Source: Rickettsia endosymbiont of Gonocerus acuteangulatus
Lineage (GTDB): Bacteria; Pseudomonadota; Alphaproteobacteria; Rickettsiales; Rickettsiaceae
DNA length: 64,000 nt
Direction: 5' to 3'
NCBI RefSeq assembly: GCF_964026435.1
Contig: NZ_OZ032147.1
Coordinates: forward strand, 682,001-746,000
In this document: positions 55,600 to 64,000 of the stretch, one piece after another
Numbering within the stretch: the stretch's first letter is position 1
How the letters are laid out: each line of letters starts with the position of its first letter
Notes under the pieces: generated by a model
The model's input: only the letters and a program-made list of their open reading frames with translations
What the model was told of the DNA's origin: nothing
Databases searched by the model: none
Program-made: the position numbers and the translations under genes

Positions 55600-56992
55600 A
55601 CTCTGGTAATGGTAAGTTTACTGCATTACTATTTAAAATATTCTTAATTTTAGAGTAAGAACTTATACCATAATGTAGTGCTCTATGACAGGCTTTATCT
55701 ATTAAGTCATCATTGTAAACCTTACGTAAAGAAATGATACCTCGTGCACAACGTTGCCAATCATTCACTCTTGTTTGTTGTAATGATTCTAATAATAAAC
55801 TGCAATTATTCCCTATCTGCTGCATTTGTTGTTGATAATGTTCACTATATTCTATAAAACCTGGGCATAGACGTTTGTATTTAGCATAATGAGACGGATT
55901 AGTGGTAAATATCCCCTTGCCCTCTGTTCTAACGTGTCTTGCTATTAAATCATTTTGTATAGAAAATATTTGAACAAGTTTTGGGGACAATTGTACCATT
56001 ACCTCACTGTATATATATTTTGCTGGTACAGAGTAATAATTATTATCTATGGTAATATGACAATCTTTTGCTACTTTTCGATTATGCCAAGATGACAAAT
56101 CAAAAGTTTCTAATGGTAAAGGAATCAAACTACTTCTTTCCTCTTGCTCAAACAGTTCTCTAGGTATTCTCTTAGTAGTACCATGTATTCGGCTATTGGC
56201 CTTATTTAACCAATTTGCAAGACCATTTGTTAATTCTTCATATCTATCAAATTTACGACCAGCAAAAAAATTATTTTTAACGTATTTTATTCCCGACTCA
56301 ACTTTGCCTTTTTCTTGCGGTTGATACACTCGACAAGGAGAAAGTAAAATTCCATAATGATCGGCTAAGCACTTATATTCCTTCTGATATACTGGCTCAT
56401 AAAAATTGGCATCTACTACTCCAGCTTTAAGATTATCAAGTTTTATTACTTTTGGACTACCAGCAAAATAATTAAATGCATTGATATGACATTGAATCCA
56501 TGTTTGACAACTTTGATCAAACACTACTTCATAATAATCAAGGCGACTATAGCTTAAACGCATATTAAATACATATGCTTTAACTCTACGCCCTTTAGAA
56601 TTATACTGTAAGCCTATGTCACCAAAATCTACTTGTGCTTCCTCTCCTGCTAAAGTATGAAAACGAATGCAACTGTTATCCTTAATTTTATATTTTTTGA
56701 TATAACGGGTCAAAGAAGTATAACTGCTTGTATAACCTTGATTTTTTAACTCCTCAAAAATTCTTATGTAACTCAGATTTTTTTCTAATAACTCAATTAT
56801 TTTTTCGTGCCAAAAATCCAAAACTGAAGATCGTTCATAGATTGCTGGGGATTCTGTACCAGCCTCTACATAGCGGTTTATTATTTTTCGTACTGTTTTG
56901 CGGTCTGTTCTTGTTAGTTTGGCAATATTCCTTTGACTATTGCCTTGTTTATAAAGGGTGATAATTGTTGTATACATATTTATTCTTATCAT
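55571..56992 (-). CDS. istA: IS21 transposase IstA
   Basis: A 473-residue integrase. The N-terminal helix-turn-helix is GNSQRNIAKLTRTDRKTVRK. The integrase core runs from about 110 to 260, with the first aspartate in EEAQVDFGDIGLQ, the second in VIKLDNLKAGVVD and the glutamate in QEKGKVESGIKYV. A C-terminal Mu-type beta-barrel region follows (HITIDNNYYSVPAKYIY). All three catalytic residues are in place. Only distantly similar to the istA remnant at 0.6-1.1 kb. Confidence 0.95.
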   Translation of the reverse strand: MIRINMYTTIITLYKQGNSQRNIAKLTRTDRKTVRKIINRYVEAGTESPAIYERSSVLDFWHEKIIELLEKNLSYIRIFEELKNQGYTSSYTSLTRYIKKYKIKDNSCIRFHTLAGEEAQVDFGDIGLQYNSKGRRVKAYVFNMRLSYSRLDYYEVVFDQSCQTWIQCHINAFNYFAGSPKVIKLDNLKAGVVDANFYEPVYQKEYKCLADHYGILLSPCRVYQPQEKGKVESGIKYVKNNFFAGRKFDRYEELTNGLANWLNKANSRIHGTTKRIPRELFEQEERSSLIPLPLETFDLSSWHNRKVAKDCHITIDNNYYSVPAKYIYSEVMVQLSPKLVQIFSIQNDLIARHVRTEGKGIFTTNPSHYAKYKRLCPGFIEYSEHYQQQMQQIGNNCSLLLESLQQTRVNDWQRCARGIISLRKVYNDDLIDKACHRALHYGISSYSKIKNILNSNAVNLPLPEFGGNNAELI

Positions 56993-57123
56993 TGTATCAC
57001 TAGATATTTACTTGCTTAATTATCTAGTGAATATTGCACATTAACCTTATTAGGTCACACCAACTTCTCTGGTCCCTTTTTCGTGCAATTTACTGGTCCC
57101 TTTTATTTTAGCAATGACATATC

Positions 57124-57420
57124 GTACTTGCAGATACTTTTTGACTCCAGTTATTAGCTAGCTCCATGGTGGTTTTATCAAAATTTAATTCTATAAATTT
57201 TTTAAATCCCTCTATGTCTCTTATTATTCTACGATGTCCTGTATGATAACCACTTTTTGCTTTGACATCCCCAGTTTGTTTCTTTAATTTTTTCCACTCT
57301 ATTATAGTCTTCCTACTAATAGAGTATATCTCTGAAGTCTCTTTTATTGTTTTACCATCAAACTTTTTATTACTCGTATTCTTAAATCGTATGAATATGC
57401 CTTTGCCATAAGTTTTTCAT
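57124..57420 (-). pseudogene. IS630 type 2 transposase, DNA-binding part, split by IS21
   Basis: The start region (MAKAYSYDLRIRVIKS-like) is on the minus strand just inside the right IS630 end. A small deletion near 57359 (compare TTTTACCATCTGTTAAAC at 17.5 kb) breaks the frame, and the IS21 cuts the gene at 57123. It is dead. Confidence 0.8.
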
Positions 57421-57463
57421 TTAGTATAATCCAACTCATACTATAAGTCACTACCTTATCGCA

Positions 57464-58713
57464 TTAAGCTATACGATTTCTGTAAAAGAATAATGCTATC
57501 AATGAGAGGAGGCAGCTTAAAATAATATAATAAACTACAGAGGTAACTTGACCTGTTTTTTGTACTAAATACTCAAAAACGAGTGGTGTAGTGCCGCCAA
57601 AAATAGTTGTAGCGGTATTATATGAAAGCGAGAGTGCAGTATTGCGTATTTCAGTAGGATAGAATTCTGCCTGCAAAGCTGGCTCAGGACCAATATAGCT
57701 AGCAGCAAGCACTGCGAGTATAAATTGTGAAATAATTACGCCGGTGAAATTACCTGTTTCAAAATTATTAAGTAAAAACGGAGTTGCTATAATAATTACT
57801 ACAAGATTAATTACAAAAATTTTCCTGCGACCTATAAAATATCAGATAAATAACCGCTAAGTAATGTTACAGCTATCATAATCACATAACATACGCTGGC
57901 TAGGCTGTTTACTTCATTTTCGTTAAAGTTACGACTGATTTTTAAGAATGACACTAAATAAATTGCATGCAAATAGAATATTATAGAACCTGGAGCATTA
58001 ATAAAAATCGAAATTAATATATCAAACCAGTGCTTAGTAATAATTTTTTTTAGCGGCGAATTCTGTATCTTTTTCTGTTCTTTTAAATTTTTAAAATTCG
58101 GCGTTTCATGCGTATGGTTTTTAATATAAAACGCTGCAAAAAGAATAAAGAAACCGAGTAAAAAAGGTATCCTCCAGCCGAAACTATCGAACTGCTCAGC
58201 ATTTAAGATGTTCTTGACGATATTAGAAACAAAAGAGCCAAGCAATAAACCAGCACATATACTAGACATTGAAATACTGCCGGTAAAACCTCGATGTTTA
58301 GGCGGTGTATGCTCAATAACAAATGAGATAGAACCGGTTAAAGCTCCGCCCATTGACAGCCCTTGTAAGATTCTAACAACAATCAATGATATAGTGGCAG
58401 TGATACCGATAGTATGGTAGGTCGGTAATATTCCAATTAATACAGTTGGGGCAGACATGCAGAATAAAGCACCAGTTAAAGCTACTTTTCTGCCAAATTT
58501 GTCACCAATAACACCAAAAAATATACCTCCTAATGGTCTTGCCAAATACCCTATAGCAAAGACTAAAAAAGCCTGCAGTAAAGAAGTATTAGCATCATCG
58601 TTCGGGAAAAACTTAGTTCCGATTATTGGTGCAAAATAACCGAATAGTACGTAATCATACCATTCAAAGGTGTTGGCTATGCCGCTTGAAAATACTATTT
58701 TACTTCGATTCAT
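57464..58713 (-). pseudogene. proP: ProP-like MFS transporter, frameshifted
   Basis: The first frame (58713 to 57832) gives 293 residues of a major-facilitator sugar/osmolyte-type carrier: [20 protein letters not shown], then GYLARPLGGIFFGVIGDKFG with the loop 2-3 motif, and QGLSMGGALTGSISF. It stops at GYLSDIL. After a one-base frame change near 57836 the second frame continues FIGRRKIFVINLVV-like and LAASYIGPEPALQAEFYPTE to FFYRNR, where the IS630 adds IA and a stop. ProP carriers import proline or betaine. The frameshift removes the last five or so membrane segments. Confidence 0.85.
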
Positions 58714-59585
58714 ATTTTTCTGTTCATAGCTTTCTTTTCAGAATATATTATAAATAAAGTTGCTGGAATTATGATTATCGCCCCGTGCAATGTACTTTTA
58801 TCGGGAAACTCGTTAAATATGAAATATGCTGCTATTGCTGAAATCACGAGTTCTAAATACCTGTAAGGAGCAGTGGCGGTAGCATCTACAATAGAAAAAG
58901 CTTTAAGTAGCAAGAATAATATTAAACTTCCGCTACTGCCTAAAATAAATAATAACGCTAATTCAAAAAGAGTCGGAGCAAGCCAGTAGTTAGCAGCAGC
59001 AGGTATCGATACCACAGCAGTTACTATTGCTGAATAAAATAGCATACTAATCATTGATTCTTTTACCACAAATTTTTTATTTATAATATCAAGCATGGCA
59101 AATGAAATAGCGGCTAAAATAAAATAGAGTATTTCAGGGTTAAAATCTTCAGCATGAGGTTTAAGTGTAATCACTAGCCCAACAAATCCTACTATTGTTA
59201 CTACCCATCTTTGCCAAATGATATTCTCATTAAGAAAAAATACGGCAAGTATTAAAGTAAATAGTGGGATAGAAAAACTTATAACAGTCGCAGTAGTAAC
59301 AGGTGCAATACTTAAGCCGCAAGTCCATGAAGTCATACCGAAAAACAATAATAATCCTCTTAAAATATGAACAAAAGGACGACTTGTTTTTAAGGTATTT
59401 TTACCATAATAAGCAACGAAAGGTAATAAAACTATGCTACTGAAGAAAAAACGAAAAAAAGCTACTTCAAAGCTATGTAATCTAGTTCCTAAATATTTAG
59501 ACATTACATCGTTAGCACTACTACTTACTAAACTAAGTAAGAACCAACCTATACCTATCGAATATGTTTTTAATGCATCATTCAT
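58710..59585 (-). CDS. sam: EamA/DMT-family transporter, S-adenosylmethionine carrier type
   Basis: A 291-residue inner-membrane protein with ten hydrophobic segments in two EamA halves ([18 protein letters not shown], and the second repeat starting [20 protein letters not shown]). It resembles the rickettsial carrier shown to import S-adenosylmethionine from the host, and it lies next to a proP gene. The identification is by overall likeness, so another drug/metabolite substrate is possible. It overlaps the proP start by 4 bp (ATGA), so the two formed an operon. Confidence 0.72.
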   Translation of the reverse strand: MNDALKTYSIGIGWFLLSLVSSSANDVMSKYLGTRLHSFEVAFFRFFFSSIVLLPFVAYYGKNTLKTSRPFVHILRGLLLFFGMTSWTCGLSIAPVTTATVISFSIPLFTLILAVFFLNENIIWQRWVVTIVGFVGLVITLKPHAEDFNPEILYFILAAISFAMLDIINKKFVVKESMISMLFYSAIVTAVVSIPAAANYWLAPTLFELALLFILGSSGSLILFLLLKAFSIVDATATAPYRYLELVISAIAAYFIFNEFPDKSTLHGAIIIIPATLFIIYSEKKAMNRKI

Positions 59586-59736
59586 TAATATACTCCAGTA
59601 ATTTCTATAATTTTATTTAAATTTCTTGACTTTTGATATGAAAGAATCTTATCTTCTAAAAAATATTAAATACATAACGATGAAAAGCTTATGTTATAAT
59701 ATAATAATGAATTTTAAGCAAGTAAAGGTTGTAACT

Positions 59737-60474
59737 ATGATAAGAATGTCTAAAAGGTTAGGAGTAATTTTGTTTGTATCATGCATAAGCATTAATAGCT
59801 TTGCTAAAAGCATGGAAGCTGATGTAAATGCTGTACCGGAATATAATTATGATGATATTCCATATTATGAAAATGAAGGAAGTTTACTCGTTAAAATGCG
59901 TCTAAACGGAGTTTTTGCACATGCTAAGCAAAAAAACTTACCTGCTCCTACAGTTCCTCAGCCTCTTCCAATAGGTGAGTTTGTAAAAAATGGTTATGGT
60001 GGTGATATATCTACTACTATATTCTTCAACAATTATTTTGCTACTGAATTATCTTTAGGTTTTAATGTTTTACGTACTAAATATTCAGTGCTTAGTAATG
60101 TATCCTATAACTATGGCGTTGGAGCAACACCTGGTAAAAGCAAGCCTCTTTACATGATCCCAGCAACAATTACAGGACAATTTCATATGGCACCTTTCGG
60201 TGGCATTAGACCTTATGTAGGGCTGGGTTATCATGGTTCATATATGATCACTCAATCTAGCGGTATTAAAATAAGAAACGGAAATGGTTTCGTAGGACAA
60301 ATAGGTCTAGATTTCTATGCTAAAGATGATACTGTAATAAATTTAGACATAAAACAATATTATTTAAATCCTAAAATTGTATATAAGCCAAATTTAGTAG
60401 GAAATCAAAATGTTACCTCTAGAGTTAAGCTTAATCCTTTAGTAGTTTCTATAGGTATAGGATTTAGTTTTTAA
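59737..60474 (+). CDS. OmpW-like outer-membrane beta-barrel protein
   Basis: I start at 59737 ([20 protein letters not shown]), where an AAAGG ribosome site lies about eight bases upstream; the longer frame back to 59626 adds a non-signal leader. A Sec signal peptide ends near NSFAKS. The mature part alternates in beta-barrel fashion, with [31 protein letters not shown] and [18 protein letters not shown], and ends in IGIGFSF with the terminal phenylalanine needed for barrel insertion. OmpW-type 8-stranded barrels allow passage of small hydrophobic molecules; the role in Rickettsia is not known. About 245 residues, normal length. Confidence 0.82.
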   Translation: MIRMSKRLGVILFVSCISINSFAKSMEADVNAVPEYNYDDIPYYENEGSLLVKMRLNGVFAHAKQKNLPAPTVPQPLPIGEFVKNGYGGDISTTIFFNNYFATELSLGFNVLRTKYSVLSNVSYNYGVGATPGKSKPLYMIPATITGQFHMAPFGGIRPYVGLGYHGSYMITQSSGIKIRNGNGFVGQIGLDFYAKDDTVINLDIKQYYLNPKIVYKPNLVGNQNVTSRVKLNPLVVSIGIGFSF

Positions 60475-60601
60475 TATACTCGATGAACTTGAAAAATTGG
60501 CATCGTTGTCTTTTGCTTATAATCCGCTACTATACTAGTATGTATGCTGCGGTTATAAGCTTCAAGACCGATTCCTCTTTTCCAAGTTGATCTTCGTATA
60601 C
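60475..60601. repeat. Rickettsial palindromic element (GAAGATCAACTTGG type), copy 2
   Basis: The arms TATACTCGATGAACTTGAAA and TTCCAAGTTGATCTTCGTAT match the element at 11234-11359. It starts immediately after the OmpW-like stop codon. The rest of the gap to pntB (60602-60736) contains repeat modules with TCATTGCGAGCGACC and no gene. Confidence 0.75.
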
Positions 60602-60736
60602 CCAAGTATACTCATCATTGCGAGCGACCATAAGGAGCATAGCAACCTCATGAAACAATACATGATTCCTGAAATTGCCGCATCGAGGCTGCCTATCCTT
60701 GCAATGACTTTATCCAAATATAAAACATATTAACCT

Positions 60737-62134
60737 ATGCCCTTACAGATTATACAATTATTATATCTCGTAGCTGCTATTTGCTTTATTCTATCGCTCA
60801 AGTTTTTGTCATCACAGAAACAGGCACGTTTAGGCAGTACTATAGGTATTTTGGGGATGATAATAGCAGTCGGTATTACTTTCTTTCTGCCTAATTTTGC
60901 CTATAAATTACCCATTATAGCTACTATATTAATTGGGGGTATAATAGGAGGAGTAATCGCTCTTAAAATTTCTATGACGGCAATGCCGCAATTAGTTGCG
61001 GGCTTTCACTCTTTTGTTGGTCTTGCTGCGGTATTTGTAGCCTATGCTACTGTACTTGCACCTGAAAATTTTGCTATAGGTATTGCAGGAAGCTTGCCTA
61101 TCAGTTCTTTGATAGAGATATCACTAGGTGTATCTATAGGTGCTTTAACTTTTAGCGGTTCAATTATTGCTTTTTTAAAGCTACAAGGCTTAATGAAAAG
61201 CAGCCCATTAAAATTTTATGGTCAGCAATATGTATGTTTACTGACAACGATATTACTAGTCACATTAATAGTGTTGTTTATTCGCTCAGAAAATATATTT
61301 CTATTTAACCTAATAATATTACTATCTTTGCTAATTGGGGTATTGCTTATAATACCGGTAGGTGGTGCTGATATGCCGGTGATAGTATCGATGCTAAATT
61401 CCTATTCAGGTTTTGCAGCTGCCGGCATTGGTTTTACCCTTAGTAATAGCTTACTTATTATTACCGGAGCATTGGTTGGTAGTAGTGGTGCTATACTTAG
61501 CTATATAATGTGTAAGGCAATGAATCGCTCCTTAATCAAAGTTATTTTTGGTGCATTTTTACCAGCTCCTAGCGGTGCTAGCAAAAATATAGACGATGAT
61601 AAAGTTGTAAAAGCAAGCTGCCCTGAAGATGCAGCAAATTTATTGCGTAATGCGTCATCTGTTATAATTGTTCCAGGCTATGGTACGGCAGTAGCTCAAT
61701 CTCAGCATATTATAAAAGAAATGGTTGATATATTAGAAGGGTTAGACATTAACGTACGTTTTGCCGTACATCCGGTAGCAGGTAGAATGCCTGGACATAT
61801 GAATGTACTACTTGCCGAAGCTAATATTGACTATGAGAAAGTTTTAGAGCTTGAAGAAATTAATAGAGATTTTGCTACCACCGATATAGTTTTAGTTATT
61901 GGAGCAAATGATGTAACTAATCCAGCTGCTAAAAATGATCCAGATAGCCCGATTTATGGTATGCCTGTTTTAGATGTTGAAAAAGCTCGTAGTGTTTTGT
62001 TCATTAAACGCTCTATGGCTTCAGGATATGCTGGTATAGAAAACGAGTTATTCTATCACGACAATACCTTCATGTTATTTGGCGATGCTAAGAAAGTAGT
62101 TGAAGAGATTGTCAAGTTTCTAAATGAAGATTGA
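60737..62134 (+). CDS. pntB: NAD(P) transhydrogenase subunit beta
   Basis: A 465-residue subunit of the proton-translocating transhydrogenase, which uses the proton gradient to make NADPH from NADH. About nine membrane segments occupy residues 1-260, with MPQLVAGFHSFVGLAAVFVA and PVIVSMLNSYSGFAAAGIGF. The C-terminal NADP-binding domain has VIIVPGYGTAVAQSQHIIKE, FAVHPVAGRMPGHMNVLLAE, IVLVIGANDVTNPAA and RSMASGYAGIENELF, the typical order. The alpha subunits are outside the window. No neighbours in an operon. Confidence 0.96.
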   Translation: MPLQIIQLLYLVAAICFILSLKFLSSQKQARLGSTIGILGMIIAVGITFFLPNFAYKLPIIATILIGGIIGGVIALKISMTAMPQLVAGFHSFVGLAAVFVAYATVLAPENFAIGIAGSLPISSLIEISLGVSIGALTFSGSIIAFLKLQGLMKSSPLKFYGQQYVCLLTTILLVTLIVLFIRSENIFLFNLIILLSLLIGVLLIIPVGGADMPVIVSMLNSYSGFAAAGIGFTLSNSLLIITGALVGSSGAILSYIMCKAMNRSLIKVIFGAFLPAPSGASKNIDDDKVVKASCPEDAANLLRNASSVIIVPGYGTAVAQSQHIIKEMVDILEGLDINVRFAVHPVAGRMPGHMNVLLAEANIDYEKVLELEEINRDFATTDIVLVIGANDVTNPAAKNDPDSPIYGMPVLDVEKARSVLFIKRSMASGYAGIENELFYHDNTFMLFGDAKKVVEEIVKFLNED

Positions 62135-62188
62135 CTTAAATAACACCATTTGTTATAACCTTTCTTATTAAGCTAAAAAACAAATATC

Positions 62189-62758
62189 ATGAATTCCCAA
62201 AAAATATTACTGCTACTTCCAAAAGCTACGGCTATGTGGTTAATTGAAAATACCTCATTAACTTTTAAGCAGATTGCTGATTTTTGTGGTATTCATGAAC
62301 TTGAAATAAAAGGTATGGCAGATGGTGAAGTAGCACAATCTATTAAAGGTCTTGATCCGATTGCAAATGGTCAGCTAACTCTGGAGGAAATTGATCGTTG
62401 TAGCAAAGACCCTAAAAATGTCTTACAAATTTCTCATAGCCCTGCTTATGAATTAATGAAGAATCAGAAAAAACAACGTGCTAAATATACACCAATTGCA
62501 AGACGTCAAGATAAACCTGATGCTATATATTGGTTACTACGTAATTATCCAGATATTCAAGATAATCAAGTAGTTAAGCTTATTGGTACTACTAAAAGTA
62601 CTATCGACGCTATTAGAACCCGCAGCCATTGGAATATGAAATCTATTCACCCACGTGACCCTGTATTACTTGGACTCTGTAGTCAAGTAGAACTAAATAA
62701 GGTAGTAGCTGTGTTAGAATCCGCATCAAGCCACAACAAGGAAACTAAAGAATCTTAA
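62189..62758 (+). CDS. trcR: Cell-cycle transcriptional regulator, TrcR family (DUF1013)
   Basis: A 189-residue alphaproteobacterial protein. It begins LLLPKATAMWLIENTSLTFK and QIADFCGIHELEIKGMADGE, a helix-turn-helix-like start, and continues with YTPIARRQDKPDAIYWLLRN and VVKLIGTTKSTIDAIRTRSH, the second helix-turn-helix-like part. The family was named from Caulobacter, where it affects cell-cycle transcription. The last residues are polar and variable. It follows pntB by 54 bp in the same direction. Confidence 0.85.
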   Translation: MNSQKILLLLPKATAMWLIENTSLTFKQIADFCGIHELEIKGMADGEVAQSIKGLDPIANGQLTLEEIDRCSKDPKNVLQISHSPAYELMKNQKKQRAKYTPIARRQDKPDAIYWLLRNYPDIQDNQVVKLIGTTKSTIDAIRTRSHWNMKSIHPRDPVLLGLCSQVELNKVVAVLESASSHNKETKES

Positions 62759-63060
62759 GACAAAAAACATCATTGTGAGAAGAAACTTAAAGTTTGACTA
62801 ATTAATCTCAGGAATTCTACTTTATGAGATTGCCACGTCGATTCTACGAATCTCCTCGCAATGAGGCATTGTTGCGTGGATACCAAATCGTCATTGCGAG
62901 GAAATTACGAAGTAATTGACGAAGCAATCCAGCTAAAAAATACTAATAATATTAGTATTTTTTATTATTTTTTCTGGATTGCCACGCTCATTTCATTCGC
63001 TCGCAATGACAACTTTCGATCCATGCAAAAAATGCCATCACACGACATCGAGCGTTTTTT
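62759..63060. repeat. Repeat-filled gap between trcR and cvpA
   Basis: Contains CGTCATTGCGAGGAAATTAC (about 62890), the paired module ACTAATAATATTAGT (about 62942-62956) and GATTGCCACGCTCATTTC, all rickettsial repeat parts. A frame starting at 62861 is made of repeats only. The region lies between convergent genes and may end both transcripts. Confidence 0.6.
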
Positions 63061-63735
63061 CTAATCATCCACATCGGAAAATGCATCATTATCATTAAGC
63101 TCATCATCTATTTTTTGAGAATATTGGTTATTTTCATCATCGGATTTAGTAGATGAAGCTTTAAAATTACCTAAATCTTTGCTGTTTAAGGTTTTAACTG
63201 ATTTTAAAGTCTCAACAGGGATAATAACTATTATGTTTTTATTTAATTCGTCAAAATAGTCTGTAGTTAGAGATTCTTTAAGCACTCCTGAATATTTATT
63301 GCTTTTGCTGCTTGCTATAAAATCCTCTAGGGATTTACTTTTATAATAATTTTCAGATGTAAAAATCATTGTTACAAAAAATACTACAGCTGAAATAGCA
63401 GCTCCTACTGCAAAACCGGCTAATAATCCCAAGAATCGATCAATAAAACCATTTCTCATAAATGAAATTATTGCTAGGAATTTATAAACTATAAAAATGC
63501 ATAAGATTAAAGAAATAATATAGGATATAATACCGCTACTTATTACTCTTACAATCTCATTATGTACATATCTGCTTATTATTTGCGAAATATGTGGATA
63601 TAAGAAATATGTTAACATTATCGAGGTAATAAAACCAAGTATTCTTGTCGAAAAACCTATTATCCCTTGGTATAGTCCAAAAAACGAAAAAAGTGTGATG
63701 ATAGAAAAAATAGTAATATCAAAAAATGTGATCAT
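63061..63735 (-). CDS. cvpA: CvpA-family membrane protein
   Basis: A 224-residue protein with four membrane segments in the first 130 residues (ITIFSIITLFSFFGLYQGII, then ILGFITSIMLTYFLYPHIS, IISYIISLILCIFIVYKFLA, LLAGFAVGAAISAVVFFVTM), the CvpA layout. The RNGFIDRFLGLLAGFAVGA block is the family hallmark (DRxxGxxxG). The C-terminal tail is soluble and acidic (DDENNQYSQKIDDELNDNDA). Homologues are required for colicin V production and bile or envelope tolerance; the molecular role is unknown. Divergent from yqgE. Confidence 0.88.
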   Translation of the reverse strand: MITFFDITIFSIITLFSFFGLYQGIIGFSTRILGFITSIMLTYFLYPHISQIISRYVHNEIVRVISSGIISYIISLILCIFIVYKFLAIISFMRNGFIDRFLGLLAGFAVGAAISAVVFFVTMIFTSENYYKSKSLEDFIASSKSNKYSGVLKESLTTDYFDELNKNIIVIIPVETLKSVKTLNSKDLGNFKASSTKSDDENNQYSQKIDDELNDNDAFSDVDD

Positions 63736-63812
63736 TATTGTTAACTTCTATTGAATAATTGAATTTAAATCTTATATACTTAATAAATAACTATTATAAT
63801 ACTAGTTTTATT

Positions 63813-64000
63813 ATGAATGATAAGATCTTTTATAACCTATCCGGTAAAACACTAGTTTCAACACCTTATGTAATTACAAAAGGTATCTACCATAAATCCT
63901 TGATTTATATGTTATCACATACAGAAGAAGGTGCAATAGGGTTAATGTTTAATCGTTTAGTAAATCATATAGATTTAAAATCATTTTTTAAAATAAAAAA
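63813..64000 (+). CDS. yqgE: YqgE/AlgH family protein, N-terminal part
   Basis: The frame starts at the ATG at 63813 and runs past the right window edge, giving about 62 residues: [19 protein letters not shown] and a segment with [20 protein letters not shown], then [10 protein letters not shown]. The block H-x(6)-GAIGLMFNR is the YqgE/DUF179 signature (GAIGLIINRP). The function of the family is not established. It is divergent from cvpA with 77 bp between the starts. Confidence 0.85.

Larger units (their letters stand above)
54778..57119 (-). mobile_element. IS21-family element (complete, 2342 bp)
   Basis: The ends are TGTCATTG...CAATGACA, with internal repeats close to GGGACCAGTAAATTGCACGA at both sides. 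The 4-bp target duplication TATC is at 54774-54777 and 57120-57123, and it splits an IS630. It carries istA and istB in one operon. All parts look intact, so it may be active and is probably a recent arrival. Confidence 0.92.
54182..57471 (-). mobile_element. IS630 type 2 interrupted by an IS21 element
   Basis: The IS630 ends TAGCTTAATGCGATAAGGTA lie at both sides with TA at 54180-54181 and 57472-57473. The transposase gene is split at GATATC: its DDE part reads from 54728 down to 54185 and its DNA-binding part lies at 57124-57420. It also lacks five bases (ATCTGTT changed) near 57359. Its right end overlaps the end of the proP remnant. Confidence 0.9.

Noticed and set aside
1-64000. CRISPR array or phage-defence island
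   Set aside because: No regularly spaced short repeats and no cas or known defence genes are visible; the repeats present are dispersed palindromes and IS ends.

Overview
The window is an AT-rich alphaproteobacterial chromosome segment that I place in Rickettsia. The evidence is its gene content (tlyC, a retropepsin-like membrane protease, a patatin phospholipase, a SAM-type carrier, pntB, a CtrA-era regulator of the TrcR family), its dispersed rickettsial palindromic repeats, and Ti-type conjugation gene remnants (RAGE-like). The extreme load of transposases resembles IS-rich tick endosymbiont rickettsiae such as the Ixodes scapularis endosymbiont; the species is an inference.

Layout. 1-5.6 kb is a graveyard: a partial IS256, an istA remnant, an intact IS30, a broken traA relaxase gene, a possible oriT, traD, an IS4-like element and a recombinant IS630. 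5.6-14.1 kb holds folC, a bioY remnant, a broken epimerase gene, the retropepsin gene, glnQ, a metallo-hydrolase gene, a PAP2 phosphatase gene and an LptF/G-type permease gene. 14.3-17.7 kb is a run of four IS types. 17.8-23.8 kb holds tRNA-Phe, dus, a deacetylase gene, an IS30 copy, sodB and a patatin gene. 23.9-30.4 kb is accessory again: two IS4-like copies, a DnaA-N protein gene, an IS481-derived short element and a broken symporter-kinase gene. 30.5-43.8 kb is mostly core: erpA, dgt, argS, a SPOR gene, parC, nth, a glutaredoxin gene, an esterase gene, glyA, lipA, ybeY, tlyC and a broken Nudix gene. 43.8-47 kb is a stack of six nested IS fragments. 47-54 kb holds lipB, greA, a dolichol-kinase-like gene, dnaG, rpoD and truA. 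54.2-57.5 kb is an IS21 inside an IS630. 57.5-64 kb holds a broken proP, sam, an OmpW-like gene, pntB, trcR, cvpA and the start of yqgE.

At least eight transposable-element lineages are present: IS256, two IS21 types, IS30, an IS4-like element, two IS630 types, IS200, IS481 and IS5. Core operons such as erpA|dgt-argS-SPOR, ybeY-tlyC and dnaG-rpoD are intact. Dispensable genes (bioY, epimerase, Nudix, ydcF-like, proP, symporter-kinase) are being lost through IS insertion and frameshifts. The best candidates for undescribed items are small non-autonomous elements. One is a 126-bp MITE carrying the IS4-like terminal repeats with a 4-bp target duplication. Another is a roughly 200-bp element inserted in the loop of the rickettsial palindrome with a 10-bp duplication. 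I found no CRISPR array and no convincing new multi-gene system.
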